The notes below the pieces were generated by a model, which made no database searches, was not told the DNA's origin, and saw nothing but the letters and a program-made list of their open reading frames with translations. A stretch of 64,000 bases of DNA from an uncultured Flavobacteriaceae bacterium (GTDB lineage Bacteria > Bacteroidota > Bacteroidia > Flavobacteriales > Flavobacteriaceae), in the NCBI GenBank assembly GCA_913062575.1, contig CAJXVT010000001.1, forward strand, positions 62,001 through 126,000, given 5' to 3'. Made by a program: the position numbers and the translations under genes. Shown here piece after piece: positions 41,101 to 50,087 of the stretch (position 1 is the first letter of the stretch; every line of letters starts with the position of its first letter).

Positions 41101-44100
41101 AGTAGTAAATATAGGTTTTGGGTCTACGTTTAAGATTATGGAGTTTGAAGTAAATTCACAACTGTTTCCAGTTCTTCCTAGTTGAACTCTGAATTGATGA
41201 TTGTTGTATGTTGTTAATACATCAGTAATTAACAAACTGTTAGTTATTGCTCCACTATATACTGTATTATCAATAATATCATTCCAGTTTACTCCGTCTG
41301 TACTAAGTTGCCATTGAAAAGTGTCAGCATTTGAATCTATGGTTAGATTTGAGTTTGTGGCTTCACAAAAAACAATATCTTCAAATGGTGAGTTTAAAAC
41401 AATTGGAGCAGCGACTAAATAATTGATATGTGGAGTTGTATATCCATCAGTAACATTGATAACTTGACCCAATGTGTTAACCGTGATGGGTAAATCCCCT
41501 AACAAACCATCACTATTTATATCAGTAAACCCAGCTTCGGTAACGTCAAAACAGGTGTCATTATCACTATCTAATTCTAAAAAGTTGAATATTGAATCAG
41601 TATCTGTGTCTATAATGATATATCCTATTAAATTACTATCAGGATTGGTTTCAAGCGTATCAACAAAACCATTTAAACCAATTAATGCGATTGCATTATC
41701 AATCATTCCGTCAAAATCTGTATCTGGTAAACCATGACCAGACTCTTCTAAGTCAAAAACCCCATCATTATCAGAATCTACATCTAAGAAGTTGAACACA
41801 GTATCGTTATCCGAATCTGAAGGTGAAATTGCAATATCAAAAACATCGTCTAAGCCATCAATATTTGCATCTGTATTTAATAACGTTATATGGGTACCAT
41901 TCTTTTCTACTAGATCAGGAATTCCATCATTGTCAGAATCAGCATCTAAGCTATTGACAATTCCATCATTGTCAGTGTCGATATCAAAACTTGTTAACTG
42001 TATATTTCCAGCAAAAACAGAGTTTTCTGTTAGGTTGCTCAAATGATGTGCAAAAGAAATTTGACTTACTTGATTTGCAATAAATTGATACGGTGTTGAT
42101 CCACTAGAACTTGGGTTGTATTTGAATCTGATTTCTGATGCAGAAAAATCTACTACTCCAGATTCGAAAATCCCATCAAAATTTGTGTCAACCAATAGTT
42201 GATTGTCAGGATCTAAAAGTGTTATGTTTTTGTTTGATGGCGCTATTTTTATAATAAAATATTCGCCAGTAATATTTGTATGATTTGTACCTGTAGTTTC
42301 TGTAAAATTAAAATTGACAGGCTGTGTAAAACCTAAAGTATACTCTAAATTAGAGGTGTTTGCAGCTTTTGCTGTAGAGGTAAAATTACCATTACTTTGA
42401 CCAATAAATGTATTTGTTGTTCCGTTAATATTGTTCTGTGTAAATGTGCTTGAGATGATGGATGCATTTGTTGTTGCGTCTATAAAAACAATTTCTGGAT
42501 TCGAGATGTCTACCAAGTTTAGGGAAGCGTCACCTTTTCCTTCGTCAGAATTTAAAATTCCGTCATTATCAATATCAATATCTTTGTTGTCAATGATTCC
42601 ATCATTATCGTAATCATCAGGGCAAATACTTACAGGGATTTCAACCGATTCAAACTGTAAACCAGAACAATTTATAGTTGCTATTAATTTATAGTTACCG
42701 GGTAGCGTAGGAACAAGGTTACTACTTGTAATCCCTGTTGTAACATACCCAGATCCATCATCAAAAAACCATTCAAACTGATCGAAAATATCAATATTTG
42801 TTGCAGACAATGTTATGTTAGGAATACAAGTTCCTAAGGTTTGAACAGTTGTATTTAAATTTATTTCAGGAGCTGATGGGAAACCAGAATAAAAACTTCC
42901 AGAAGTTGCTGCTCCATTAAAATTATAGTAGGCGCAATACAATTCTCCAGAGCTTTCTATAGAGACATCTCCTGTTAATCCAGAGACTTTATATGTCACA
43001 TAATTTGTATTACCAGTTACATCTTGTGGTAACGCATTAATAGGTTGTGAATTAACAGTAACTGTTGCATTTTTGTTAGTAATAATTGTAATACCACCAG
43101 TATAAATTGTGGTTCCAATATTTTGAATGCTAGCAATAGAATTTACATTTCCTCTGTTTTCACAACTTAATGGAGGAACAAAAAACAACCCTTGATTTGC
43201 TTCACTATTATTTGCACCAATTCCTTGATATGCAAATACATTTTTACTTGTAGAGACATACATGTTTTGGTTGGCAGAATAATTATCTCCTTCAATCAGG
43301 TAGTATTCACCTGCATTTATGGTTGTAATTGGTGTATTTCCGTTAATACTAATGCTTGTGTTGTCTTCATGAGCAACAAGCAGCACGTTTTCCCAATTAT
43401 TATTACCATCTCCTTTTACAAAGATATATTCGTTTCCTACTTTTGAATAATCTACAATTTGATCGATTCCATAATCTCTTCCGCCGCCATTATCAAAACT
43501 ACCATTAGCAGAGCCAGAGTTTACAACAATTGGTTTATCAGACTGTACCAAAGCGCCAATCAATCCATCTCGATTTATAACACTTTCAGAGCTATTTGTA
43601 GCAATTGTGTAGCTTTCTCCTTCATCTAAATTGATGACAACAGGAAAAGTTCCAGTATAATTTTTTATTATTAATCCAACAGGTAAATCATCAAAAGTCA
43701 CAACAGTGTTGTCTTCTGTAGCCATAACAGATACAAAATTCATGTAGTTTGTTTGTGGGTTTTGATTTGTAAAAGAACCGACTCTAAATGTGCTTCCTAA
43801 TGCAGATAGTCCTTTGCTTACTAAAGCTCCAGCTTGTGCTCCATTTCCAGCTTTCATTCTTAAAGACACATAAATAACATCTTCGGCTTCTATGATATAG
43901 CCTTTGTTGTTTTGTACAACACTAGATTGGTTTGATTCGATAAAAAGTTGTCCATATCCTGTTCCTAACGAAATTTCAACAGGACTTGTGTTCGAAACGA
44001 TCCCAGAAATAGTACTTGATGATGGTTGTCCAACAGGCGTTATTGTATAAGTAACATTTTTTGTGCTTGGTGTAGAAATATAAAAATACTGACTTTCTGG

Positions 44101-44232
44101 ATTTGCATTTCCAAACTCAGCACTTGTTAATGGCGGAATAAAATGCTTTTTACTTAATTGTGCCTGAATTTTTGTTGAACAGACAAGTAGTACGAATAAA
44201 AATAGTAGAAATATTTCAGATTTATTTTTCAT
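39658..44232 (-). CDS. Giant secreted T9SS protein with type B sorting domain
   Basis: Started at MKNKSEIFL (44232; the track start is a GTG two codons earlier), the protein has 1524 aa and a signal peptide ending TKIQAQ. Residues about 30-360 resemble the IgGFc-binding-protein N-terminal domain of adhesins. The middle contains several Asp-rich calcium-binding type-3-thrombospondin-like runs such as DNDGIIDNKDIDIDNDGI, from about 545 to 920. Ig-like domains follow, and the last ~85 residues (FTPNNDGVFDTWKV to GHFSLLRK) are the gliding-motility/type B T9SS sorting domain. It should be exported by the type IX system and act at the surface, perhaps in adhesion or gliding. Confidence 0.88.
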   Translation of the reverse strand: MKNKSEIFLLFLFVLLVCSTKIQAQLSKKHFIPPLTSAEFGNANPESQYFYISTPSTKNVTYTITPVGQPSSSTISGIVSNTSPVEISLGTGYGQLFIESNQSSVVQNNKGYIIEAEDVIYVSLRMKAGNGAQAGALVSKGLSALGSTFRVGSFTNQNPQTNYMNFVSVMATEDNTVVTFDDLPVGLIIKNYTGTFPVVINLDEGESYTIATNSSESVINRDGLIGALVQSDKPIVVNSGSANGSFDNGGGRDYGIDQIVDYSKVGNEYIFVKGDGNNNWENVLLVAHEDNTSISINGNTPITTINAGEYYLIEGDNYSANQNMYVSTSKNVFAYQGIGANNSEANQGLFFVPPLSCENRGNVNSIASIQNIGTTIYTGGITIITNKNATVTVNSQPINALPQDVTGNTNYVTYKVSGLTGDVSIESSGELYCAYYNFNGAATSGSFYSGFPSAPEINLNTTVQTLGTCIPNITLSATNIDIFDQFEWFFDDGSGYVTTGITSSNLVPTLPGNYKLIATINCSGLQFESVEIPVSICPDDYDNDGIIDNKDIDIDNDGILNSDEGKGDASLNLVDISNPEIVFIDATTNASIISSTFTQNNINGTTNTFIGQSNGNFTSTAKAANTSNLEYTLGFTQPVNFNFTETTGTNHTNITGEYFIIKIAPSNKNITLLDPDNQLLVDTNFDGIFESGVVDFSASEIRFKYNPSSSGSTPYQFIANQVSQISFAHHLSNLTENSVFAGNIQLTSFDIDTDNDGIVNSLDADSDNDGIPDLVEKNGTHITLLNTDANIDGLDDVFDIAISPSDSDNDTVFNFLDVDSDNDGVFDLEESGHGLPDTDFDGMIDNAIALIGLNGFVDTLETNPDSNLIGYIIIDTDTDSIFNFLELDSDNDTCFDVTEAGFTDINSDGLLGDLPITVNTLGQVINVTDGYTTPHINYLVAAPIVLNSPFEDIVFCEATNSNLTIDSNADTFQWQLSTDGVNWNDIIDNTVYSGAITNSLLITDVLTTYNNHQFRVQLGRTGNSCEFTSNSIILNVDPKPIFTTIPAYEQCDIDSNPIDGITIFNLESKEAELTNNVANIIVDFFETSDINFTSPISNKNSYTNLTTTLVNNYKVIARLTNTSTGCVEFGEIELKVNPTSLSNYPDMYGCEIDLNANIPGAVNSLGSGNTYYDFNAKTDAIIADSNGAFSLATHTFEYYRTANDAALQTNLIETPYDDDLFVNNSDVFVRISTIGTNACSGIGQFKVFVNTRPIPQGNTAPLYLCVNNPIDNPQPITIDLNADTGTQTDIYQWFLNGNLITGATSAVHKANVQGTYYVEAYRAYQNDIENPLDDSSCTGYNTFTVIESNKALITATELTDNVDNPTENTLTITISGIGDYEYALNSTNPASFSKGTENLSFTFNQISPGLHTVYIRDKNGCGITSSQQLSFLFFQRHFTPNNDGVFDTWKVMGADNAFYTKAEVQIFDRYGKVVAIINHKDDNGWNGTYNGKKLPSNDYWFNAVLEDINGNIRKQTGHFSLLRK

Positions 44233-44265
44233 TGCCACTAATATAAATGAAAAATATGAAAGAGC

Positions 44266-45720
44266 TTATTTTCTTAGCAAACTAAAATGTCCGGTTTCTT
44301 TTCTGATATTTCCATTCATGTCTTCAAGTACTGCATTGAACCAGTAATCGTTTGACGGTAGTTTTTTGCCGTTATAAGTTCCGTTCCACCCATCACTGTC
44401 TTTATCAGTGATTAAAGCAACAACTTTTCCGTATCTGTCAAATATTTCTACTCTAGCTGATTTATAAAAACTATTGTTTGATCCAAGAATTTTCCAAGTA
44501 TCATACACACCATCATTATTTGGTGTAAAATGCCTTTGAAAAAACAAGAAAGATAATTTTTGGCTAGAAGTTGTTCCGCAGCCATTAAGGTCTCTAATGT
44601 AAACAGTATTTAGCCCTGGTTTAACTTCGTCAAAAGTAAAGGTTAAGTTTCCTGTGCCTTTAGAAAAACTTGAAGGATTTGTACTATTCAATGCGTATTC
44701 ATAATCTCCAATTCCAGAAATTGTAATCTTAAGGATATTTTTTTCTGGGTTGTCAACATTGTCTGTTAATGTAGTAGAAACTATAAGGGCTTTATTCGAT
44801 TCAATAATGGTAAATGTGTTGTAACCAGTACTGCTTGTGTTGTCATTAGGGTCATTAACATCATTCTGATATTCTCTGTAAGCGATTACTTTATAAGTTC
44901 CTTGAACATTTGCTTTGTGAATAGCATTTGTAGCTCCAGTAATTAAATTGCTATTTAAAAACCATTGATAGGTATCAGTTGGGATTCCTGTATCAGCATT
45001 TAAATCGATTGTAATTTGCTGAGGGTTGTCAATCGGGTTATTGACACATAAATATTGAGCGTTTGTATTTCCAAGTGGAATAGGACGTGTATTTACAAAA
45101 ATTTTAAACTGTCCAATTCCAGAACAAGCATTTGTTCCAATGGTTGAAAGACGCACAAAAATAGTTGAATTATTTACAAAATAATCATCATCATAAGGAG
45201 CAACAATTTGATTTGTTTGTAAAGTAGCATCAGTTGCTGTTCTGTAATATTCAAAAGTATGTGTTGCTAAAGAAAAGGCGCCTCCAGAATTTGCAATTAT
45301 ATCTGTTGTTTTAAGATCAAAATCAAAGAAAACATTCCCAGAGCCTAAACTATTTGTAGAATTTGGAATGTTTGCATTTACATCAGATTCTGTTAAGTAT
45401 AAATCAGGATAACTTGCTAATGAAGTCGCATTTGTTTTTAACTCAATTTCTCCAAATTCTTGACAACCACTTGTGTTATTTGTAATTCGAACAGTAAGTT
45501 TATGTGAATTAAGGTTTGTAGAAATTAGGTTTCTATAATTCCCTTTGTTAAGTATTGGGTTGGTGAAGTTAACATCTGAAGTTTCAAAAAACTCTACAGT
45601 AACATCTAACGCATTATTTGTTAAAAGACCTTCTTTAGATTGTAAGTTGAAAGAAGTAATTCCATCGGCAGGATTAGAATCAAAATCACACTGCTCATAT
45701 AAAGGAATAGAAAACACTTC
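44266..45720. repeat. Paralogous 3' segment B of the two T9SS genes
   Basis: Second copy of the shared segment at 39658-41100. The N-terminal halves of the two genes are unrelated, so the boundary near YEQCD marks a module junction. Confidence 0.85.
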
Positions 45721-47172
45721 AGGCAAGGGAAGGAATTCTACTTCAACTGAGCTATTGTACTTATTTATTCTTCCACAAGCATCTATAATTATCATTTCTA
45801 AATTATACACCCCAGTTCCATAATTTACGTAATCAATTGAAATACTTCTGGTTGTTATATTTACACTTGGGTCTCCTTTTTTGGTCCATTTATAAGTCGA
45901 CCCTGAAACTCCAACTATTTCAGGCTCCATATCTAAAACTTGACCATTACAAACAAATTGTTTCTCTTCGTTTAAATTGATTGTTTTTGTATCAATATCT
46001 ACAATGTTTATTGGAGAGAAGAAAGATTGTATAAAAGGTGGCAAACCTTCAGATGAAGTTGCTAATCCTAATGAAACTCCATCATGAATATAATTAACGT
46101 CTAAACCGTCATTTTCTGGGAAATTGATTACACCTAAAGTGTTTTCTCTACTTTTTGCATAATATATTTTACCATCTGCCCCTAACTGTAAAGCACCGCG
46201 AAACCCTGTAAAGGAATGAATGTTTACTCGTGAGTTGTTTATTATATTGATATCTGAAGATTCAATGTCAAACTGGTATAAAGTGGTGTTTTCAGGGTCG
46301 TTGTTGTTTTGACTATGTGTACCAGTAGAAATGTATAATTTCTTACTATTTTGAGAAAATTCAACGCCATAGCCTAAATTAGAACTAATATTAATTGCTC
46401 TTTGGTTTGTAATAATTCCACTTTGAGTATCAAAATCAAAAATATAAGTGTTTTCTTGTTGATTTGCAGAAACAATTTTAGTTCCGTCAGGAGAAACTTT
46501 TAAATAACCTCTTCTGCTAAATATTGGACTACTTATCGGTGATATTATTGGTGAAGTAACCTGCACTCCATTAGTGTCAATTTTATAAGCATAAAACTCA
46601 TCGTATGTACTAGAAATAATCCAGAAGGTATCACAGTCTTTTCCTTGTACAGAAGTGATTTTTTCAGACCAATTATCACCATTTCCATTTGATAAATCAA
46701 TGGAGCCAGAAAGAACCTCTCCTAAACCAGCATTTTTTGTAAGGTCTATAGTGTACAAGTTTAAGCCATATCCATCTTCTATTTTTGTACCACCACTAAA
46801 ACTTGGTCCATTATCTACAGTAAATAAATAATAAATATCTGTAATGGTTGGATGTGGCACAACTACAGCAGATTGAGTGCTTGAAGGGTTTCCTAATAAA
46901 TCATCAGCAGGTAAACCATTTGTATAATTCATTATAGTATGAGTTTTATCCCATACTGTAATCCCATCAGAATAAAAAAGAAGATTTCCTTCTTTGTCTG
47001 CAATTGTCGAACATCCTTCAAATGTATCTAATTGTCCGTCTACTAAAGCTACGGGGGATCCAGAAGAAAAATCGAGTCCGGCATTGTGACCGAAATACCA
47101 AAAATTCGCCTCTTTTTGCCCGTAAGTACTAATTGTAATTAGAAATAATATAGCACTTAAAAATATTCTCAT
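44266..47172 (-). CDS. Secreted T9SS protein with beta-propeller and type B sorting domain
   Basis: The 968-aa protein has a signal peptide ending TISTYGQ. Its first ~370 residues look like a beta-propeller, with NFWYFGHNAGLDFSSG at the start and repeating blades such as GYLKVSPDGTKIVSANQ. From about residue 485 (YEQCDFDSNP) to the end it is near-duplicate to its neighbour: Ig-like segments, then FTPNNDGVYDTWKI to GHFSLLRK, the type B sorting domain read by the type IX system. Role: surface-exposed, probably adhesion or motility; ligand unknown. It lies 33 bases upstream of the other T9SS gene, so both are likely in one operon. Confidence 0.88.
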   Translation of the reverse strand: MRIFLSAILFLITISTYGQKEANFWYFGHNAGLDFSSGSPVALVDGQLDTFEGCSTIADKEGNLLFYSDGITVWDKTHTIMNYTNGLPADDLLGNPSSTQSAVVVPHPTITDIYYLFTVDNGPSFSGGTKIEDGYGLNLYTIDLTKNAGLGEVLSGSIDLSNGNGDNWSEKITSVQGKDCDTFWIISSTYDEFYAYKIDTNGVQVTSPIISPISSPIFSRRGYLKVSPDGTKIVSANQQENTYIFDFDTQSGIITNQRAINISSNLGYGVEFSQNSKKLYISTGTHSQNNNDPENTTLYQFDIESSDINIINNSRVNIHSFTGFRGALQLGADGKIYYAKSRENTLGVINFPENDGLDVNYIHDGVSLGLATSSEGLPPFIQSFFSPINIVDIDTKTINLNEEKQFVCNGQVLDMEPEIVGVSGSTYKWTKKGDPSVNITTRSISIDYVNYGTGVYNLEMIIIDACGRINKYNSSVEVEFLPLPEVFSIPLYEQCDFDSNPADGITSFNLQSKEGLLTNNALDVTVEFFETSDVNFTNPILNKGNYRNLISTNLNSHKLTVRITNNTSGCQEFGEIELKTNATSLASYPDLYLTESDVNANIPNSTNSLGSGNVFFDFDLKTTDIIANSGGAFSLATHTFEYYRTATDATLQTNQIVAPYDDDYFVNNSTIFVRLSTIGTNACSGIGQFKIFVNTRPIPLGNTNAQYLCVNNPIDNPQQITIDLNADTGIPTDTYQWFLNSNLITGATNAIHKANVQGTYKVIAYREYQNDVNDPNDNTSSTGYNTFTIIESNKALIVSTTLTDNVDNPEKNILKITISGIGDYEYALNSTNPSSFSKGTGNLTFTFDEVKPGLNTVYIRDLNGCGTTSSQKLSFLFFQRHFTPNNDGVYDTWKILGSNNSFYKSARVEIFDRYGKVVALITDKDSDGWNGTYNGKKLPSNDYWFNAVLEDMNGNIRKETGHFSLLRK

Positions 47173-47196
47173 TCGACAGATTTTTTATTCGAACGT

Positions 47197-47204
47197 CAAA
47201 TATA
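47197..47204 (-). promoter_or_regulatory. -7 promoter element of the T9SS gene pair
   Basis: CAAATATA on the plus strand reads TATATTTG, 24 bases before the start codon of the 968-aa gene. Confidence 0.45.
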
Positions 47205-47215
47205 GTTGAAAAGTA

Positions 47216-48061
47216 TTATAAATCTCTCTTTTTTAATAGTGCATACGATAGGTAAATAAAGATTGCCGTCCAAACAGAAACAATTAAGACATCTGTAAAC
47301 TGTACAGAGAAATCTTTTGTTATTTGTTGTCCAATAGTATTCGCTACAGATCTAACGGCATTTAATCTTGTAATGGGTTCTTTAATAAGGTTAGCCATCG
47401 CTTCTAATGGTAAATACTGCATAATACTATTTACTTGTTCTGTGGTATTATCAACAGATCTAAAAGACCAAAATAAATACCCTTTAAACATGCTCTCTAT
47501 TATCAGCCAAATAAAAATGGCTCCTACAGCAAATGCTGAGCGTTTTACTAAGATTCCAAAGAAAAGCCCCATTGAAAAGAATCCAACCAACTTAATAAAG
47601 AAGGCGAGTAAGTATTCTAAATTAGAAAAAACAATTGCGAATTCATCATAATCAGAATAAATTAAACCTAGAATTAAAGAAGTAATAAAAACAAAAAGTG
47701 TTGATACTGCTGCAAAAACAATTACTGTGTAAAACTTAGAAAGAATAAATTCTTTTTTACTCAATCCATCAATTAAGTTTTGTTTTAAGGTTTTATTGCT
47801 GTATTCATTTGCCATCATAGAAACTATTACAAGTAATAAAAAGAACTTGAAAATTGCAGCCATATATGTGTTGAAATGCCAGATGTATGGGAAATTGAAT
47901 ATACCTTGATCTGCAAGGTGAAATTTCACGAATCCAATATCAAATTTTATAGCGGCTATTAATGCAATTGAGGTTAATAAGGCAAAGTAAATGATAGATA
48001 AAACTTTACTTGCTTTGTTGTGTTTTAATTTATGAAATTCTATATTTAGTAATCTAAACAT
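47216..48061 (-). CDS. ABC-2 type transporter permease
   Basis: The 281-aa protein is all-helical with six predicted membrane spans, at about residues 20-40, 60-85, 110-135, 145-170, 175-195 and 255-275. Its MFRLLNIEFHKLKHNKASK start is typical of ABC-2 permeases of the bacitracin/lantibiotic-export and Cu-processing type. A conserved QNLIDGLSKKEFILSKF segment couples to the ATPase. It lies just downstream of its ATPase gene. The exported substrate cannot be told; self-immunity or envelope stress are the usual roles. Confidence 0.85.
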   Translation of the reverse strand: MFRLLNIEFHKLKHNKASKVLSIIYFALLTSIALIAAIKFDIGFVKFHLADQGIFNFPYIWHFNTYMAAIFKFFLLLVIVSMMANEYSNKTLKQNLIDGLSKKEFILSKFYTVIVFAAVSTLFVFITSLILGLIYSDYDEFAIVFSNLEYLLAFFIKLVGFFSMGLFFGILVKRSAFAVGAIFIWLIIESMFKGYLFWSFRSVDNTTEQVNSIMQYLPLEAMANLIKEPITRLNAVRSVANTIGQQITKDFSVQFTDVLIVSVWTAIFIYLSYALLKKRDL

Positions 48062-48119
48062 GGTGTTTTATATTTTTGTGAATTTGATCTCGATAGCACA
48101 CGAGTTAATATTCAGTTGA

Positions 48120-49019
48120 TTAATTGTTGTTTGTTAATTTTAAGAATTGTTGTTCTAAGCTTGGTTTACGTTTTACCAAATGAGATAACGTAATTCCTTT
48201 GTTAAATAAGAATGTGTTCATCTCTGATGCAGACATTACTTCATTTAACGTGGCTATAATAATTTCGTCCTCTTTTTTAACAGAACTTATTGATGTGTGT
48301 TGCTCTAAAACCTCAATAAGGTTTGCTTCATCACTTTCAACTTTTAATTCAAATAATCCATTAGAAGCGGTCAATTCATCAACTCTTCCAGAGTATAATT
48401 TTATTCCTTTTCTAATAACAACAACATGGCTACACACTTTTTCAACCTCGTCTAATAGGTGAGAAGCTAATAAAATAGTAGTTCCTTTTTTTGCAATCTC
48501 TTTTATAATCTGTCTAATTTCATGAATTCCTTGAGGGTCCAAACCGTTGGTTGGTTCATCAAGTATTAAAATCTCAGGATCGTTTAATAAAGCAGAAGCA
48601 ATTGCTAAACGTTGTTTCATCCCTAATGAATAGGTTCTAAACTTACTGTCTCTACGTTCAAAAAGGTTTACGGTTTTTAATTTTTCATCAATTTTATCAA
48701 AAGAAACACCTTTAATTTTGCAAATCAATTTTAAATTTTGAGTTGCAGTCATATAAGGATAAAAGTTTGGGCGCTCAATAATGGCTCCAACCTTTTTAAG
48801 TGCTTCATGAGTTGTTAATCCGCCATCGAACCAGCTAAATTCTCCCGAAGTTCTGTTTACAACATTTAAAATGATTCCTAAAGTGGTAGATTTTCCACTT
48901 CCATTTGGTCCTAAAATTCCATACACATTTCCCTTTTGAATGTCAAAAGAAAGATTGTTTACTGCATGTACTGGGCCAAATTTTTTGTCTAAATTCTTTA
49001 AAGATAAGATAGTTTCCAA
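48120..49019 (-). CDS. ABC transporter ATP-binding protein
   Basis: The 299-aa protein has Walker A GPNGSGKSTT near residue 40, a Q-loop region VGAIIERPNFYPYMTA near residue 77, a signature variant YSLGMKQRLAIASALL near residue 130, Walker B ILILDEPTNGLDP and the switch His in LLASHLLDE. The extra C-terminal ~80 residues are typical of ABC-2 ATPases. Its first codon is TTG (METILS); no in-frame ATG exists nearby. It is the upstream partner of the permease at 47.2 kb. The pair is a complete ABC-2 exporter with unknown substrate. Confidence 0.9.
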   Translation of the reverse strand: METILSLKNLDKKFGPVHAVNNLSFDIQKGNVYGILGPNGSGKSTTLGIILNVVNRTSGEFSWFDGGLTTHEALKKVGAIIERPNFYPYMTATQNLKLICKIKGVSFDKIDEKLKTVNLFERRDSKFRTYSLGMKQRLAIASALLNDPEILILDEPTNGLDPQGIHEIRQIIKEIAKKGTTILLASHLLDEVEKVCSHVVVIRKGIKLYSGRVDELTASNGLFELKVESDEANLIEVLEQHTSISSVKKEDEIIIATLNEVMSASEMNTFLFNKGITLSHLVKRKPSLEQQFLKLTNNN

Positions 49020-49101
49020 TGAAATTGTTTTAGTCGATTATGGTTATTTGACGAACAAGGTACTGAAATGTTACAGAAAAAAGGGAATCAAAAAAAGGAA
49101 A

Positions 49102-49596
49102 TTAATAATTATCAAAATCAATATCATCTAATGACTCAAAATCATTGTCGCCAAATTCATTATCAAAAGAATCTTCGTTTTTCTCTGCAATAAACTCTTT
49201 TTCTGGAGCTTCATCTGGAATTTCACCAATTGACATTAGAATTGTTGGCTCAGATAATAGTTCGTTATTGCTATCAATAACCTCCACGTAAAAGGACCAC
49301 ATCTTAAAGAAGTCATACACGTAAATTAATTTATCATTGGTGTTTGGTAGTGTCTCTTTTAAAATACAAGTACTCATAGAAATTTCATCACCAAATTCTG
49401 ACATGTTAAATAATGGAATCTCTTCTCCTTGATTCCATTCATGATCTGATCTGTAGAAAGAAGCCATTTCTTGACCGTTAAAACCAAAAGCTTTGGCAAT
49501 AAACAAATGCAATTCCTCTAAGTTAATTGAGTTATTAACTGTTAAAGTTCTAATTACATCTTCTTTTGTGTCTAAAATGACGCGTACTTTATACAT
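49102..49596 (-). CDS. pRiA4b ORF-3-like protein
   Basis: The 164-aa protein matches the plasmid pRiA4b ORF-3-like family: MYKVRVILDTKEDVIRTLTV, the LEELHLFIAKAFGFNG helix, EWNQGEEIPL and YVYDFFKMWSFYVEV. Acidic residues dominate the last 35 positions (DNEFGDNDFESLDDIDFDNY). Database names such as IS1096 passenger protein come from one mobile element; nothing else here suggests a transposon, so I read it as a chromosomal gene. Function is unknown. A TATTTTTG promoter box lies upstream. Confidence 0.82.
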   Translation of the reverse strand: MYKVRVILDTKEDVIRTLTVNNSINLEELHLFIAKAFGFNGQEMASFYRSDHEWNQGEEIPLFNMSEFGDEISMSTCILKETLPNTNDKLIYVYDFFKMWSFYVEVIDSNNELLSEPTILMSIGEIPDEAPEKEFIAEKNEDSFDNEFGDNDFESLDDIDFDNY

Positions 49597-49620
49597 CCTG
49601 AATTCCTTCTAATTATGCTG

Positions 49621-49628
49621 CAAAAATA
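49621..49628 (-). promoter_or_regulatory. -7 promoter element of the pRiA4b ORF-3-like gene
   Basis: CAAAAATA on the plus strand reads TATTTTTG, 24 bases before the ATG at 49596. Confidence 0.45.
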
Positions 49629-49667
49629 CAATAAATAATATGTATTTTTACCATAAAATAATCTAGA

Positions 49668-50087
49668 ATGACAGAAAAATCAGCAATCCTAAAAAGTTTC
49701 AATGAGCGTTGCAAAAATACACTTATGGAAACTCTAGAAATAAAATATACTGATATTGGTGATGATTATTTAGTGGCAACCATGCCTGTGAATTCTAGAG
49801 TTCATCAACCCTATGGTTTATTACATGGTGGCGCAACTGCTGCATTAGCAGAAAGCGTGGGAAGTGCAGCATCGGCTTTTTTTGTTGATAACAGTAAGTT
49901 TATTGTAAAAGGGATTGAACTTTCAATTAACCATCTAAAAAGTGTTAAAGAAGGAGAAGTGACAGCTACAGCAAAAATATTGCACGAAGGAAGAACTACA
50001 CATTTGTGGGAAATTAAAGTTGTGAATGAGAAAGACGAGTTAGTTTCGGTTAGTAAACTTACTAATATCGTATTAGAGAAGATGTAA
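49668..50087 (+). CDS. Hotdog-fold thioesterase (MenI/PaaI type)
   Basis: The 139-aa protein has the hotdog thioesterase layout, with the active-site region LLHGGATAALAESVGSAAS near residue 47 (Glu of ALAES is the catalytic acid in this class) and VKGIELSINHLKSVKEG near residue 76. Such enzymes hydrolyse acyl-CoA thioesters. The downstream isochorismate synthase-like gene makes 1,4-dihydroxy-2-naphthoyl-CoA hydrolase (MenI) the best guess for menaquinone synthesis. A PaaI-like phenylacetate role is the alternative. It is immediately followed by the alpha/beta-hydrolase gene without a gap. Confidence 0.82.
   Translation: MTEKSAILKSFNERCKNTLMETLEIKYTDIGDDYLVATMPVNSRVHQPYGLLHGGATAALAESVGSAASAFFVDNSKFIVKGIELSINHLKSVKEGEVTATAKILHEGRTTHLWEIKVVNEKDELVSVSKLTNIVLEKM

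Noticed and set aside
41474-42046. Two Ser-rich ORFs antisense to the T9SS gene
   Set aside because: They are the reverse reading of Asp-rich calcium-binding repeats (GAT/GAC read backwards gives Ser/Val/Ile codons).
41474-42620. Repetitive short units that might suggest a tandem repeat or CRISPR array
   Set aside because: The units encode thrombospondin type-3-like DxDxDG calcium-binding repeats; spacing and sequence are irregular and in frame.
49102-49596. Insertion-sequence passenger gene (IS1096 TnpR-like name)
   Set aside because: No transposase, inverted repeats or target duplication nearby; the family is broadly chromosomal.
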